Assembly (NCBI GenBank): GCA_001643675.2 | Contig: LSRY02000017.1 | Span: 992,001 to 1,056,000 of the forward strand | DNA: 64,000 bases | Direction: 5' to 3' | Origin: Monocercomonoides exilis | Taxonomy: Eukaryota > Preaxostyla > Oxymonadida > Polymastigidae | Part shown: positions 13,164 to 25,675 of the stretch, one piece after another | How the letters are laid out: each line of letters opens with the position of its first letter | Numbering within the stretch: the first letter of the stretch is position 1 | Notes under the pieces: model-generated | Database searches by the model: none | What the model was told of the DNA's origin: nothing | The model's input: only the letters and a program-made list of their open reading frames with translations | Translations under genes and position numbers: made by a program

Positions 13164-13663
13164 GATACTCAATGAAAAATAAAAAAATGTTCAGCGTTTT
13201 ATTTATGTTTCGTTCTTCTTTTCGTCAAATACAATAAAACTCAAATTCATTCGATCTTAACTATAACAACTTTTTAATAAGTTTTGATTTCATGTCAAAT
13301 TTTATGATCTTCATTTTTTGTGTTTCATATGTGCTTTTGAATGTCCAACCTTTTATTGCGTGTTTTTGAAAAGAAAAACTCTGCATGTGCCTTGACGATT
13401 CATTAAATCGAATCTCGTATTTTGAATTTTTAAGCTTTAATTTTTCATGTCATTTGTTTACTGCAAGCAAAATAACTTTTATTTGTTGTACACTTTCTAA
13501 AGTTTTTGTTGAAATGCATTGCTGCATTTCGATTCGTTCAATAATTGTCTGTTTTAAGTACCTTTTTGTTATTTCGATCCACATTAAATAAAAAAGTTTT
13601 ATTTTTCTTCCTAAGCGGCTATCTTTGTGTCTAATTTCTTTCTATTTGTGCACCGAAGTTAAT
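13164..13663. other. Intergenic between divergent genes
   Basis: AT-rich DNA between the AMPK beta start (minus strand) and the Kazal gene (plus strand); it should hold both promoters. I see no conserved motif. An ORF at 13385-13591 is hydrophobic and unsupported. Confidence 0.5.
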
Positions 13664-14673
13664 ATGGTTAATGCAGCACGAATTTTTTGCATTTTTATCT
13701 TTACAAGTGTTTTTTTGTTGTTGTATTAGTTGGAAAACTCTTTGTTTCATTGCTTCTCAAACAAAGATTGTTCGCATTTAGCCCTTTCTCGAAGAATGTT
13801 TTGTTTAAAAGAAGGACCATTTTCGTGTGATGAAAATACACCTGGCTTGTGTATTTTAAAGCCTCTCAAATTGGAATGTTCAAGTGAAAGGAGGCAATCT
13901 GTGGTTTGATTTGTCATATGTTTTTTTTGAAAGCGAATTTTGATTTGCATACATGTTCAAAGTGTGATTGTTTCGGAAGGCAGTTTAACAGCACATGCGA
14001 AGCTCATTCAAGAGGGATAAATGTGCGGCATATTGGAAGATGCCATTTAAACCAAACAATATTCAACAATTCGCAAACAAAAAAGAATCAACTATATCCC
14101 CTTATCGCAACAAAAGAAACGGATGTTGAAGAACAGCTAATAGGACTACTCGCTCATTTTCCTGATGAGCCAACTGATGGGTGCATCAACGATGATCAAT
14201 GCCCAGAGGGTGCTTTTTGTCTGTTTGTAAGAATATTATACAAAATAAAAAATAAATAAGGACTTATTTTAATTTATGTTCAAAACAGATATCCTGAAAG
14301 CAAATGTCCAACAAATTATCAGAAAAGCACTCCAATTGGAGTGTGCGTTATGCCTCCAACTCGCTGTAAAGCACCTCTTTCAAGACAAACAGAAGAATCA
14401 ATGAATGTTTGCGGATGCGATGGAAATACCTACAAGTGCGTTTTCTTTTCTTTCTTTTTTTTTTATCCGTTTATTCAAATCTTAATTAATCTTTTTAATT
14501 TTGATAGGAATCGTTGTGATGCGTTGAAGCACAAAACAAGCATTGCATCAGAGGGGCCATGCAAAAAAACTGCTTCGTCAAATTCTTATTCGTACTACCC
14601 TTCCGAAAGAATGTCTTCTCGACAAAAACAACCAAAAAGCAGAGCTAGCTTTTTTGCAGATGCAAATAGATAG
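13664..14673 (+). CDS. Small secreted Cys-rich protein with two Kazal-like modules
   Basis: Exons 13730-13903, 13963-14222, 14289-14435 and 14508-14673 join in one frame; introns of 59, 66 and 72 bp are all GT-AG and the phases agree. The product repeats one plan twice: a short Cys-rich lead (CFSNKDC; CINDDQCPEGAFC), then a Kazal-type segment (VCDCFGRQFNSTCEAHSRG ... GRC; VCGCDGNTYKNRCDALKH ... GPC). Kazal domains usually inhibit serine proteases; which protease, if any, is unknown. The N-terminus is uncertain. ATG 13664 opens a hydrophobic, signal-peptide-like stretch (IFCIFIFTSVFLLLY) in the same frame, but TAG at 13727 interrupts it. A 21-bp GT...AG segment at 13709-13729 would remove the stop and keep the frame. 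Confidence 0.68.
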
Positions 14674-15029
14674 CTTTGAATTATTGCATTTTACAAATAA
14701 TTTATGAGAATTATTTTTGTTTTTAGAAAAATTCAACACCTAAAAAGATAAGTTGGAAATAAAATTAATTATCTTTATAATTTTTATAGAAAATAAATAA
14801 TAATAGATACAATAGATATTATGCAGATTGGATCAAATAATTCAAATTGCATAATTATTAAAAATTTGTTGGGGTTATTTAAAAATACTCCTGTTTATTT
14901 CAATAAACATGCATATTTGGAACGGAATTTTTTGCTTTCAGAATGTTGTTTCACGAAACATTTTTGAATCTTTTCTTTTTGAAACAATTTTGCAATGTGT
15001 TTTAAACAAAACAATTTTCGACTTATAAT
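14674..15029. other. Intergenic, no gene seen
   Basis: AT-rich 3' flank of the Kazal gene up to the TA target duplication of pogo copy B. Nothing recognisable. Confidence 0.6.
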
Positions 15030-15031
15030 TA

Positions 15032-18000
15032 TAGTATGGTGGAAAACCCGAACATTTGCAAAAACCCGCACATATCATCTTGAATAATAAAAAAGTTGTT
15101 GGAAATTAATAAAATGATGTTTATTTTTGTTATAACTCGATGTCGATTTCAAAAATTCATTTTTATTCTTGAAAATTAACTATTTTGGTACAATTTTCAG
15201 TTGGAGAAAAATTTTGAAACTTCTCATTTTTATTTTGATGTTATCTTTCAATGATTTCATTCTTTTTTTGTTTGCAACAAATATCACTCAACTTTTAAAG
15301 AATTTTTGTCTTTGACATCTTTTTATAATGCGAAGTGAAAAAAACAGAAAAATAGAAATCTTTTCTCAGATAATAAAATGCCAAAGAATTAACTGAAAAT
15401 ATAAATACATTCTTACACCGAAACATGAAAATCACTTCTATAACATGAAAAAAATAGGAAAATAATAACATTTATCTTATTTTCTTTTTAAACTGAAAAA
15501 AATATGAAAAATGTCAATAGATGAAATAGATGAGATTCTAAAGAATACCATTATTGCATTATAACTTCAAATGGAAATGAAATTGCATATTTATCATAAG
15601 CCCGATCATCACATTGTTTTCAATCTAAACAATGGGTTCAAAACCCATAATAAAATTATTTCAATCCAACAATGTTTCATAAATTATTCAACTTAAAAGA
15701 ACCGCATTTATGTGGTTTGTTCTTCATGTTTGATTTTGATTTTGATATCAAAAAAATATTATTTTGTTATTTTCATTGACAGCAGTTCGACAATTCATAG
15801 TGGATTTTTTTCGACAAGTTTTTCAATGAAATAAGTTTATTTTTATTGTTGCAGGTTTGCGGATCACTTATTTTTTTTGTCGAAAAATTTTGAACATTGA
15901 CTATTATGCGATTTATTTTTAAATCTGAAAATGATATATATTGTTTTTCTGTTTTGTTTTTCTTTTTTCAAAAATGTTTTTATTTCTTTTTTTTCTGAAA
16001 ATTATTGTTTCTTTTCATTGAAAATGCTTATCCTTGCTTTTTAAGAAAAAATATAGTTATACTGATTCTTTATCAAGAATTATTGAAACTTGTAGTAGGA
16101 AACAAAGCAATTAATAAAATGTTTGACAATCAAATTGCATAGTGATTTCCTGAATGATTATTGTTTGATATGAAGAGATTGAAAAGGTTTGTTATGTTTT
16201 TCAACTTTTCACGATAGTTTATTTCTCACAAATCATTTCTTTGGATTATTTTCACTTTCATCAGAATCCGTAAAAAGAACATATTGCTCGGATAATCTTT
16301 TGGGCAAACCTTTCACTGATCTCATGGAATATTTTTTGAGCAATTTTTTCCATTTGAACCTTCTTCTTCGTTGCTTGATGAAAGATCTTCTTCTATATAT
16401 TCACTGCTGTCAAGATCTCTTTTTTTCTTTTCTTTCAATTTGTTTAATCTGTCGGAATGATGATCAGTTTCTGAAGATTCTTCTTCAGAATAATTAGAAG
16501 AACTTGACAAATCAGAAACTTGTTTTCGACCATCTGCTTCATCCAAATGATCTGACCGGCACAAAATAAATCTTTTCTGTTTGTTTTTTCTTCTGAAAAC
16601 ATGAACGACCAAAATATTTTCTTCACCTTCTTGTGAATCAGTTGGATCTGATTCGAAATCTGTTGAACATGAGTTATCGTCAGGCTCAGTATCTTCGCTA
16701 GTGTTTTCAATAGAAGTGAGGTTTGAAAGCTTAGAATCAGTAGAAGTTATATTTGAAGATAAAAGTCTTTCCTTTTTATTTTTTTCTTGTTTTTTGATTT
16801 ATATTTTTCATATGAACATTCTCAACTCTTTCATTATCATCAATAGACTTTTTCTCTTCAAAAGCTTGCCATTCCTTCAGAACTGCTGTTGATGTAATTT
16901 GTTTACCAGAGATGGACCATCGGTTCGTCTGTCTAGCCGGTTTTACGCCGAAAGGCAGGTTATCCAAAGTGCGCCTCAGAACGTGAGATATTCGAGAAGA
17001 CGTTATTTCAGCTTCGTAGAACCCATGACGTATTACTCTTGGGGCCATCGCATAATAAGAGCAATCTGCGATGGCTTGGACAAAAGCTAAAAATTCTGTT
17101 TTCATTTTGCTCACACTTGGTTCATTTCGAACATTTTTCAATTGCTTTTAGAGTGCAGCATTAGGTCCGAGATCAAGTGGCTGAAGAATATGTGATGTGT
17201 GTGCTGGTAGCACAACGACATCAACGTTTTCTTCAGAAAACTTTTGCCACAGCTGGATATTTTGTCTTGAAGAATGGCCGTCAAGAATAATTAAAGCAGA
17301 AGGAAATGAATGGCTTGTTTTTTCTTCAGATATTTTTTCATATTGAGTTATTTCTTTTTTCGCTAAGTTTGCTTTCTGCAGATGAGCGTCATTCTTAATC
17401 CACCAATCTCTATTATCATCTTCTTCAAATAGAAATATTCCTTCATCAGAACAATTAGAATGAGTTTCATCACGAAAGTTTGAAATTTCACTAACATCAA
17501 CTTTAGGAAATCCATCTGATGGAATTTGAAAACTCTTTTTGATTCGAATAGAATTTTCACACTCTGAAAATTCTTTTGAAGTGTCAGATGCCGATTGTTG
17601 CAGTTGCTGCAATTCTTGAATTCGATCTCCTTCCGAATACATTGTATTCGAAAGTTCCAGTTTGTCAGAACAAATGGATTCCTTGGGACTTTTTTCATTA
17701 TCACACTGATCTCTGGATCGTGGGGATTTTGACGGTGAATCTGAGTTATCTGTTGGAAATAGTTCTGATCCAGCTGATGAATGCAATGCTATTGATTCAT
17801 GATCGTCTTCGTCTTGAAAATTTTGTTGTGTTGTTTTTTCACAAGTCTCATTCTTTTTCATTTTCTGTTCGCAATTTTCTAACCTTTTTTCTTTCGTTTT
17901 CAATTCACCAGATTTCTTTTGGCATATTTCATATTGACATTGTCGAATTCTTTCTACAATTTTTCTTTGCTTCTGTATGAAAGGAAGAACATGTTCTAAC

Positions 18001-19004
18001 ATAATTTTTTCAAACAGTTCCTTTGTCATCCATCCTTTTTGAGTTGAATGCAATACGAACGAATAGTCATTCCATTGTTCGTTGATTTCTTTTTCATATT
18101 TTGAACTTAAAAGAAGATGAGTGGGGAGATGATATCCATCAGCTCTCACAATGAATAAAAGAGTTAATTGACGAAGAGGAGGTGTTTCTAAACATGGCAA
18201 GTATTTGCATTTTTCATTAGCAATTCTTTTCCTATGATGACGACAATTGGACTGACAACTTATTTCGTCCAATTGTAATATTAACGAAGGATGGTATTTT
18301 TTCTTCAGCATCAAAGTTCGCAAATGAGAAAGAAAAGACTGTATATTTTCTTTTAACGATGCTCTCAAGCGTGCATGATCAAGTCGAACTGGATTTATCA
18401 TTCGCAATAGTTTTTGCCTTGATAAAAAATCGTAAACCCATCTTAGACTCGGTGTTTCGATATATTCAGACGAAGCCGGAGATCTTTCGATTCGAATTTG
18501 TCTTCCCTTGATTAAAAAAAATAAGTTGAGAATTTCAAAACATAAAAATCATACTAAAAAAGGAATGTCATAAATTGATGGTTGCTTCAAAACATTGTGC
18601 CAATTCAATATAATTTGAACAAGCTTCTCTTTTTCTTCCTTTGTTAAATATCGTGGCCTTCCATTTATACCAGATATCTCACCGCGAGATTCCATTCGAT
18701 TTGTTCTGTTTCTTCGAAAATATTTTTTTCTGGAATTATTCATATTTTCTGTCTTCACTTTTTGCATTTCAAAAATTTGGATATTTTCAATTGACTGATT
18801 TCTGCAATATTTTTGGCTTTTTGAGAATTAAATATGGAATTTCTCCCATTATAACAAATGCATTTTCATTCTTATTAAAAATTCATTCATAATTTCATGT
18901 GTTTATTAAAAAAGACTTTACTTTAACACAAAAAATTTTATGATGTTTCCAAAAATCCAAAGAGTGCGGGTTTTTGCAAATGTTCGGGTTTTCGCATACA
19001 TCAT
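15032..19004 (-). mobile_element. Pogo-like DNA transposon, copy B (inverted)
   Basis: A 3973-bp element, flanked by TA at 15030-15031 and 19005-19006, with terminal repeats at 15042-15071 and 18964-18993. It matches copy A throughout wherever I compared it. The one-base length difference is explained by six rather than seven A in one homopolymer (about 16345-16350 here, 6776-6782 in copy A). One further substitution lies in the outer terminal repeat. Identity this high implies recent transposition or gene conversion. Confidence 0.9.
16233..18767 (-). pseudogene. Pogo/Tigger-like transposase, copy B, disrupted
   Basis: Same gene as copy A, with an identical 419-codon catalytic ORF (18407-17148), the same TAA after the third catalytic Asp (17148-17150) and the same seven-A frameshift site. 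It differs by one A fewer near 16345-16350, which ends the acidic C-terminal tail early (stop at 16322-16324). Copy B therefore carries one private defect in addition to two shared ones. Confidence 0.8.
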
Positions 19005-19027
19005 TACATGAAAGCAGAAAAGTTTGG

Positions 19028-19031
<4 letters not shown>

Positions 19032-19069
<38 letters not shown>
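19032..19069. repeat. (TA)n microsatellite
   Basis: About 19 uninterrupted AT dinucleotides, 27 bp outside the target duplication of pogo copy B. Confidence 0.95.
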
Positions 19070-19070
<1 letters not shown>

Positions 19071-19136
19071 GCTCCATATTTAATAATTGTTCAACCATCT
19101 ATCACGCCGAATCGTTGTGTGATTAAATTTTGTTAA

Positions 19137-19923
19137 AACATCAACATTGAAAAATCCAAATCCCCAAACTGTTCAGCTTCACATGGAGGAGCTACTACTA
19201 TATGGTATCCTCAATCACAATCTGTTTGGGTTATTTCAGATAACAGAGTGGAAGGTTGTTCAATAACAAATTGGTGCGGAACTGGTTGGTATTTCTGGCT
19301 CGAAAATATGACTTCAACTTGCCAATTTTTGTTCACCAAATGCAAGTGTATTGCTAATTCATTTAACAATTCTGCTGATTCTCTCACATTCAATTGGCCT
19401 CCTCAAGTGAAGCCAAATCAATTTTTGGTTAATAATTGCCAGTTTATAAACAACAAATTGACATCAACTTCATCAACACGTGGCAGCTCTGGTATTTATT
19501 TGGATGCAACCTTCAATTGGATGAATGAAATAAGATTCATCATTTTTTGTTTCTTCGATTGCAACACTACCAAAAATGGGTGAGGAAATGATGTGTTCTT
19601 TTACGGAAGTGATATTACACAATCCCCATTCCAGCAATGTGGATCAACAACAGAATCAAAAAGAGTGTATAATAATGGACAAGCTGATAATGCTGAATAT
19701 AATAGCTGGCTTCCTATCATCAACCAGAACAAAATCGTTGCAAATGGTGGAAATGATGTCGATGCCTGTGGCAAAACACAGCAAAGCCCCTGTGCCACAG
19801 TTGAGTATGCTCTCGGATGCATTGCTCCCTTCAGCGATGCCTCCCTCACTCTCCTCCTCTCCACTTTCACTCCCGCAAAGACTCTCACCTTCAATTCAGC
19901 AAACACAAAAATTACTGGCAATG
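19137..19923 (+). pseudogene. Fragment of a large repetitive surface protein (pectin-lyase-like)
   Basis: One frame reads with Cys/Asn/Thr-rich repeats (CSITNWCGTGWYFWLENMTS; NNCQFINNKLTSTSSTRG), then VANGGNDVDACGKTQQSPCA, TVEYALGC and NTKITGND. This style (aromatic and Asn ladders, then a Cys-Gly ... Pro-Cys-x-T segment) resembles the right-handed beta-helix/Pmp-like surface proteins abundant in some anaerobic protists; I assign it by style, not by a named match. There is no start: the upstream side is lost next to the pogo insertion. TGA at 19581-19583 breaks the frame, and recognisable coding ends at ~19923. It is a truncated relic. Confidence 0.6.
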
Positions 19924-20626
19924 ACGAACTTTTTCGATGGAAATATTATCCCTTTCGTTTTCATATTTGTATTCATTTTTTTAAGAAAATGAAACAATTG
20001 TCTTCAAAAAGTTTCCACTTCGTCTTCTGTGAATCTCTTCATCTATTTCTCCAATGCCTTAGCTTTTCTTCCAACATTGTCCATCGCTCTTTCTCTTTGT
20101 TCTTCCCAATGCTTGTCTCAATCTTCAACTTCTTCTTTCTTTCCTTCTACTATTGCTCCTTTTCCTTTTTCAGTTTTGGAACTTTCATTCTTCATCTCTG
20201 CTCTTTATTTACTTTCGTTCTCTCATCTCTTTGATCATCTCCTTCTTTTTCCTTTTTTCTCCTTCCTCTCTCTTTTCTTCTGATCTGCAATTGATTTGAC
20301 TTGCCTCTTCTTCTTCGTTTGCTCCAAGCTCTATCTTTCTCTTGCTTTCTTTGTTTCTTCCTCCTCTTCTTTAACTTCTCACTCCTCTTCCAATGACTCA
20401 ATTCCGTCTTCTTCTCATCCGCTAACCACATTTTTCCTGCATTTCTTTCTCTTTATTCTTTGATGTGAAAAATTCTGTTTTTGTTGCATCTCATCAGCCA
20501 GACACTTTCTCTTTTCCAAATAAATTAGCAAAGCCTGTTAAAAGAAGGTCTTTATTCTTCATCATCTGTTCTTTTTCCATCTTATATATTCAATCCTTCT
20601 CTGATTTTCCTCATCTCATCCGAACA
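19924..20626. other. Pyrimidine-rich stretch, possible decayed coiled-coil gene on the minus strand
   Basis: Plus strand strongly C/T-rich. Read on the minus strand, pieces encode Lys/Glu/Arg-rich sequence (the ORF at 20431-20192 contains LKKRRKKQRKQEKDR) separated by stops. This could be the remains of a charged coiled-coil gene or simple low-complexity DNA. Confidence 0.3.
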
Positions 20627-20628
20627 TA

Positions 20629-21593
20629 GGGTCAGTAATTTATCATATCCCCTTTTTTTTATCGGGACCTAAATTTTCTGGCTCTCAAGAGCGCTTTTAG
20701 AAAAAAATAAATAACAGAAAATTATTAATATATTATTATAAGCTATTCCTGAAAATATTTTTTCATATTTTTATTTTAGTGAAAAGATCTGGTGTTTTTT
20801 GTTTTATTTTTCAGATCAAAGACTTGCTCGTATTTTCACGAGCTTTTTGCTTTGAGATTTTTAAGTGTTGTTTTTGTTATTGAACATAACTTCTTTATAA
20901 TTTTGGTTATTTTTCATTGTTTAACACTTCGTTTTTTTATTATTTTTTTCATTTCACTAAATTTCGATAAAATGAAGAATACATTTGAAAAAATAAGTTT
21001 TTTCGTTTATTCAAAATGGTAAGGATGTAAATTATCAACAAATAACGGATATCAGAAAAAAGAAAATCTTCAATTTTCAATGATCGTGATTATTATTAAA
21101 ATAAACATGTTTTTGTGTATTTTTGTGTTTTTAACTTCAAATCATATTTTTTCATTTCAAAATTTTGGTGATAAACATAACAATCAGTTTTTTAACTATT
21201 CTTCAATGAACAAAAACATGGTAACTCTAATTTCACAATTTATTTTAAATTTTATCGAAATTTAGTGAAATGAAAAAAATAATAAAAAAACGAAGTGTTA
21301 AACAATGAAAAATAACCAAAATTATAAAGAAGTTATGTTCAATAACAAAAACAACACTTAAAAATCTCAAAACAAAAAGCTCGTGAAAATACGAGCAAGT
21401 CTTTGATCTGAAAAATAAAACAAAAAACACCAGATCTTTTCACTAAAATAAAAATATGAAAAAATATTTTCAGGAATAGCTTATAATAATATATTAATAA
21501 TTTTCTGTTATTTATTTTTTTCTAAAAGCGCTCTTGAGAGCCAGAAAATTTAGGTCCCGATAAAAAAAAGGGGATATGATAAATTACTGACCC
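20629..21593. mobile_element. Foldback/MITE-like element with ~345-bp inverted arms
   Basis: Starts GGGTCAGTAATTTATCATAT and ends with its reverse complement, flanked by TA on both sides (20627-20628, 21594-21595). The arms run about 20629-20973 and 21248-21593 with ~275 bp between. Both encode the same meaningless hydrophobic ORF in mirror image, so there is no transposase. TA duplications suggest mobilisation by a Tc1/mariner-type enzyme. Confidence 0.85.
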
Positions 21594-21595
21594 TA

Positions 21596-22575
21596 TTTCC
21601 CTTCCTCCAAGGCACCCTACCTTTCATTTTCACGCAGTTTTTCTTTTCAATAGCCTGAATAAATCAAAAGACAAGTCAATAGCAATAAAGAAATGATAAA
21701 AAACTTTCAGCATTATTTTTTGTTTGAAACCATTTCAATACTTATCATATTGATAATGTTAATTTTCTCTTAAATAACATCTTTATTTCAATGCTTTTCA
21801 TTGATTCCTTCGTTTTTAAATAGATTCTCCAGCAAATTTTCAAACTATCTCTTTAACCTGCCTTTTTTTCATTCATCTATTTCCGAGTTATCGGAAAAAA
21901 AGTGGATTCCTAATCTCCTTTTCAATTCCTCCAGCTAAGTACAAACATTGGATTATTCACCAAATGTTAGCCAAATTCTACGCCCTTCAAATTCTTCGTT
22001 CTATATATCTTCTAACAGGAATTCGCTGATTTCTGAGTGCAGGTTATTTGATCCTTCAACGTCTTGTTCATCAAGGCGAATTGAAAACTTGTAATTTATA
22101 TTTTCCATTCAGTTTGTGAAATTATGATGGACTTGAATAAGATAATTAGAATAGAATAAATATGAGGCTGAAAGATTGGGGGTTTGGAAAAGCAATGCAA
22201 TGTATGCAAACATCTTAAAAGATATTTCAAAGATTTTGAACATTGACAAAGACGGTATATTCTTGAAAACGAAAGGAAAAAATAAATAAACATATTTATT
22301 CAGTTTGTTAAAAGCGCAATAAAAGGTAAAAACATTCTGCTGTTCAACGAAAAATTTTTAATTCACAATTCAATCCAAAAAAAATCATTTGAGCAATTAT
22401 CTCCAATCAAATCAGGACAAACTGAAAGTAATCATCTTCATCTAACAATATTACTCAAAAAAATTAATATTATTATTTTAAAGCATCATTCAACTTTTCC
22501 CCAATAAAATAAATTTGTTAAATTTTTTTTTTCATATGAAAAGAAATAAAAAAAATTAAAAATCTCAAAAAATTT
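21596..22575. other. Intergenic, no gene seen
   Basis: AT-rich DNA between the MITE and tRNA-Glu. No open frame with recognisable content. Confidence 0.6.
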
Positions 22576-22648
22576 CCTCGATGCCGGGAATCGAACCCGG
22601 GTCTCAGGAGTGAAAATCCTAAATCCTAACCGACTAGACTACATCGAG
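22576..22648 (-). tRNA. tRNA-Glu (TTC)
   Basis: On the minus strand the 7-bp acceptor stem CTCGATG/CATCGAG, a D arm (AGTCGGTTAGGA), the anticodon loop TTTTCAC with anticodon TTC, and the T arm GGGTTCGATTCCC (internal promoter B box) are all present. No intron; no encoded CCA. Its 5' end lies ~10 bp from the start of the transposon chain. Confidence 0.93.
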
Positions 22649-24203
22649 CTGATATGCAGTAGACCTTAAATGAATTGAGCGGGTCAATTCGAATTGACAA
22701 AGTCAAAACGTTTTTCGTTTGTCTTATTGGTTTTGACTCAATCAATTCGGTTTTCCCTCAATCTTATTTGTGATCAAAAATACAAAAATTATATATCAAT
22801 TTTGATCATAACTATTTGATGTTTTTTCTATTTTCGGTTTGAAAACAGCTTGTTTTCAGTTATTTTTAAATATGTGAATCTTTAATATATTATTAATATA
22901 TTTGCGTTAGGTTTTTTTTGGATCATAAATAATATGTCAATAGTTTTGTTTCTGACGTTTTTATTTGTTGATCGTTTGGAAAATGGCTTTTAATATTCAA
23001 ACATTAGTTTTTTAGTATTTTGAAAGGTGGAAATGTTTGTTATTTCCTTTCTTTTATTTCAGTTTTATTTTGAGAACATGTTTTTGATTTGACAATTGTT
23101 TTCATGAAGCCTTTTTTGAATAACAAACAACTTAAGTGATATTTATTCTTTTTTTCATTTGAAATGTTTGTTTAAAGCTATGTCAGAGTTATTAGAAACT
23201 TTTTTGTTGTAACTATCGTTTTTTTCTTTTCTTTTCAATAATGTTTATTATTTTTGATTCTTTAATGATCATTAAATTTTTTTTCGCTTCATAACTATTT
23301 ATTATTAACAAAAAAATGAAAAGAACAGAATAACTTTACGAAATAATGTTTTTTTCAAATAATAATTGAAATATGAAGAATTTTGAAAAAGTCAAAACAT
23401 TGAAACTTTCGTATTTTTTAAAGGAAATAATTTTTATAATAATTCTTATATTATATTATTCATGTATTGATGAAAAATTGACAAAAACATAACTCTTTAT
23501 TTTATTGATTTTCATGTGATCATACACCCAGAATTGAATCAATCTGTCTTGACTCAATCAAAACGGTTTTGAGTCAAACTTTTTGGTTTTATGAACCACT
23601 AATTGGTATTTGATTAAGCTAACGGGTATTGATTAAGTAATTTCGTTTAAGTTCTAGTAGAACTAAAACGAAATGACTCAGTAATGTGGTATTCGATTTG
23701 ACTAATACCAATAAGTTACATAAAAAATCAAAAAGTGAGACTTAAAACCGTTTTGATTGAGTCAAGACCGATTGATTCAATTCTGGGTGTGAGATCAATA
23801 GAAAGTTTCAAAAATTAAGTTGTTCATATCTTTCAATATTTAAAGAATAAATGAATTATATTTCACATATATTATAATGTGAATGTAGACCTGTGCGACA
23901 CGACAAGCGAATTTTTGTTGCTGTCGGTCACCAAAAAAAAAAAACATTTTTTTGTCACAAAATCGCTTTTGTCGCATGAAACAATTCAATTAAATTTAAT
24001 TTCAAATATTTCTTTTTTTTATATCATTGATCGTTCAATCCATTATAACATAAACAGATTCATAAAACATTATTTTACAACTAATGAGTTGTGAATCATT
24101 TTATCTTTTTATAAGAAGTGCTAACACAAATGTTGTCATGAGCAATTTTTGATTCGACTTTTCTTTAATTCATTAAATTCAAGCATGTTCAAATACAACA
24201 TTT

Positions 24204-25675
24204 ATGAAGAAATTATATCGTTTCCTGAATGAAATCAATGATGAAAATGCGAAAGATATATTTCAAATAAAAATTCAAAGGTTTGGATCCATTATTGCTA
24301 TTGAATTCATGGTTATTGCATTTCTTTCCTTGTTTTTTATTCGGAATTGAATCTTGAGCTTGAGTATTGCACTGAGGATGAACAGAAACAAAAGATCGAA
24401 AAAATAAATGAAATTGTTGATGGAATGAATAAGGAAGAATTCATATCCATTTTCAAGGCAGAATCGTATGATAAAATAAACAAAATGATTGAAAAAAAGG
24501 AAATGTGTTTGGAAAATGCGTTTGTATTGCTGAAGCACATGAAATACTGCAATTTCATTAAAAATATATGGATTTGTTGCTTGAGAAAGTCTTTGTTGAA
24601 AAAAAGAATAAAAGAGATGATCAGAATTGAAGGAAAGAAGGGAAAGAATGGGAAAAATGAAAAGCTTCCTGTTGGCATCAGCGAATGCTGTGTTTTTCTG
24701 AATGTAAGAATTTCGTTGGAATCGATTTCCGTCTGTGTGCGCTGTCTGCTGAAAGTTGGATCGAAGAAAGAGGAAAACGAGGAGATTCAAAAGGAAGTGG
24801 AAATGGCATTGTAGGTATTGAGCAACATTGGATGTCACGTTTGAGTACTTCTTTTTCATTTTTGATATTTCTTATTTTTCGATTTGATTGTTTTTATATG
24901 ATTCTGATTGGGAAATCAAAAAAGAGCTGTATTTAAATTAGATAACAGAAATCATCAGGAGTATCACAATCTGACGTAACTTGCTTATCAGTTCGCTTGG
25001 TTGTTTTTTTTTTATCAGGAGATTATACAATAACAGCAGCTTTGTGGGAGTGATTGTAAATGAGCTGCATTTTCTGCGTGAGGGAGAAAGAGAGTTGGAA
25101 GAGTCGGTGAAGTGTGTGGATTGGAAGAGAGAGAAGGAAGCGGAGAAAGAGGGAAAAGAGACAAAAGAAGAGCTTGCTTTGATGAGATGGCTTTAGGCAT
25201 TCTCGATTTATTTTGGCGGGTGCCAATTGCAGAATGAAGAATTTGTTTTGATTATAAGTGGAATTCCTGTATAGTTCGAGCAGCTAAGAATAATCGCAGC
25301 GGAATTAGTAACTGGTGCACTTATCCAATGATAAAATCAGCAGAGAGAAGAGTTGTGAAAGTTGATAAGCTGTTGAAGGGAGGAGCTGTTGATGATGTTT
25401 TGGAGGGGATGCAGCAGCCAACGTTTATTGACGGAATGACATTTAATGGATTGAAGTTTTTTTTGAAAATTTCAAGTGGATTGAAAGAAGAGGAGAAAGA
25501 CAAAACGAAGGAAGAGAAAAGAAAAGTGACAAAAATGAAGTTTTTTGAAAAGATGGCAGAAGAAGGATGCGAAGATATCGTAGCTTGCATCCGAGAATTG
25601 ATTCGATTTTTTAACGAAGAAAATAATATTGATGATTTGTCATTGAAATTTTCTAATTATTATGTGAATGTTTGA
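24204..25675 (+). pseudogene. Unrecognised multi-copy gene carried inside the hAT-like element, decayed
   Basis: Exon 24204-24311 (MKKLYRFLNEINDENAKDIF) joins in phase 0 across a 47-bp intron to an exon from 24359 (EYCTEDEQKQKIEKINEIVD ... HMKYCNFIKNIW ... KKEENEEIQKEVEMAL). TAG follows at 24812. Further pieces continue in other frames: VIVNELHFLREGERELEE ... KCVDWKREKEAEKEGK (25020-25195), and a 115-codon frame at 25328-25675. A decayed relative lies in both arms of the palindrome at 42140-45853 (EENKEAQKEAEIA; EIVNKLHF; a shared in-frame TAA before LAYQ). I do not recognise a domain; helical, charged and probably cytosolic is all that can be said. Confidence 0.5.

Noticed and set aside
13385..13591. 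Hydrophobic 68-codon ORF upstream of the Kazal gene as its signal exon
   Set aside because: No phase-compatible splice to the Cys-rich exons that I could find, and the sequence does not look like a signal peptide start.
20792..21430. Paired hydrophobic ORFs as a membrane protein gene duplicated in inverted orientation
   Set aside because: They are the two arms of one TA-flanked foldback element; T-rich DNA gives Phe/Leu/Ile codons.
24275..24859. 194-codon minus-strand ORF
   Set aside because: Antisense of the Lys/Glu-rich carried gene (TTC/TTT-rich, Phe/Ile/Leu-rich); the plus-strand reading is the one conserved in the second copy.
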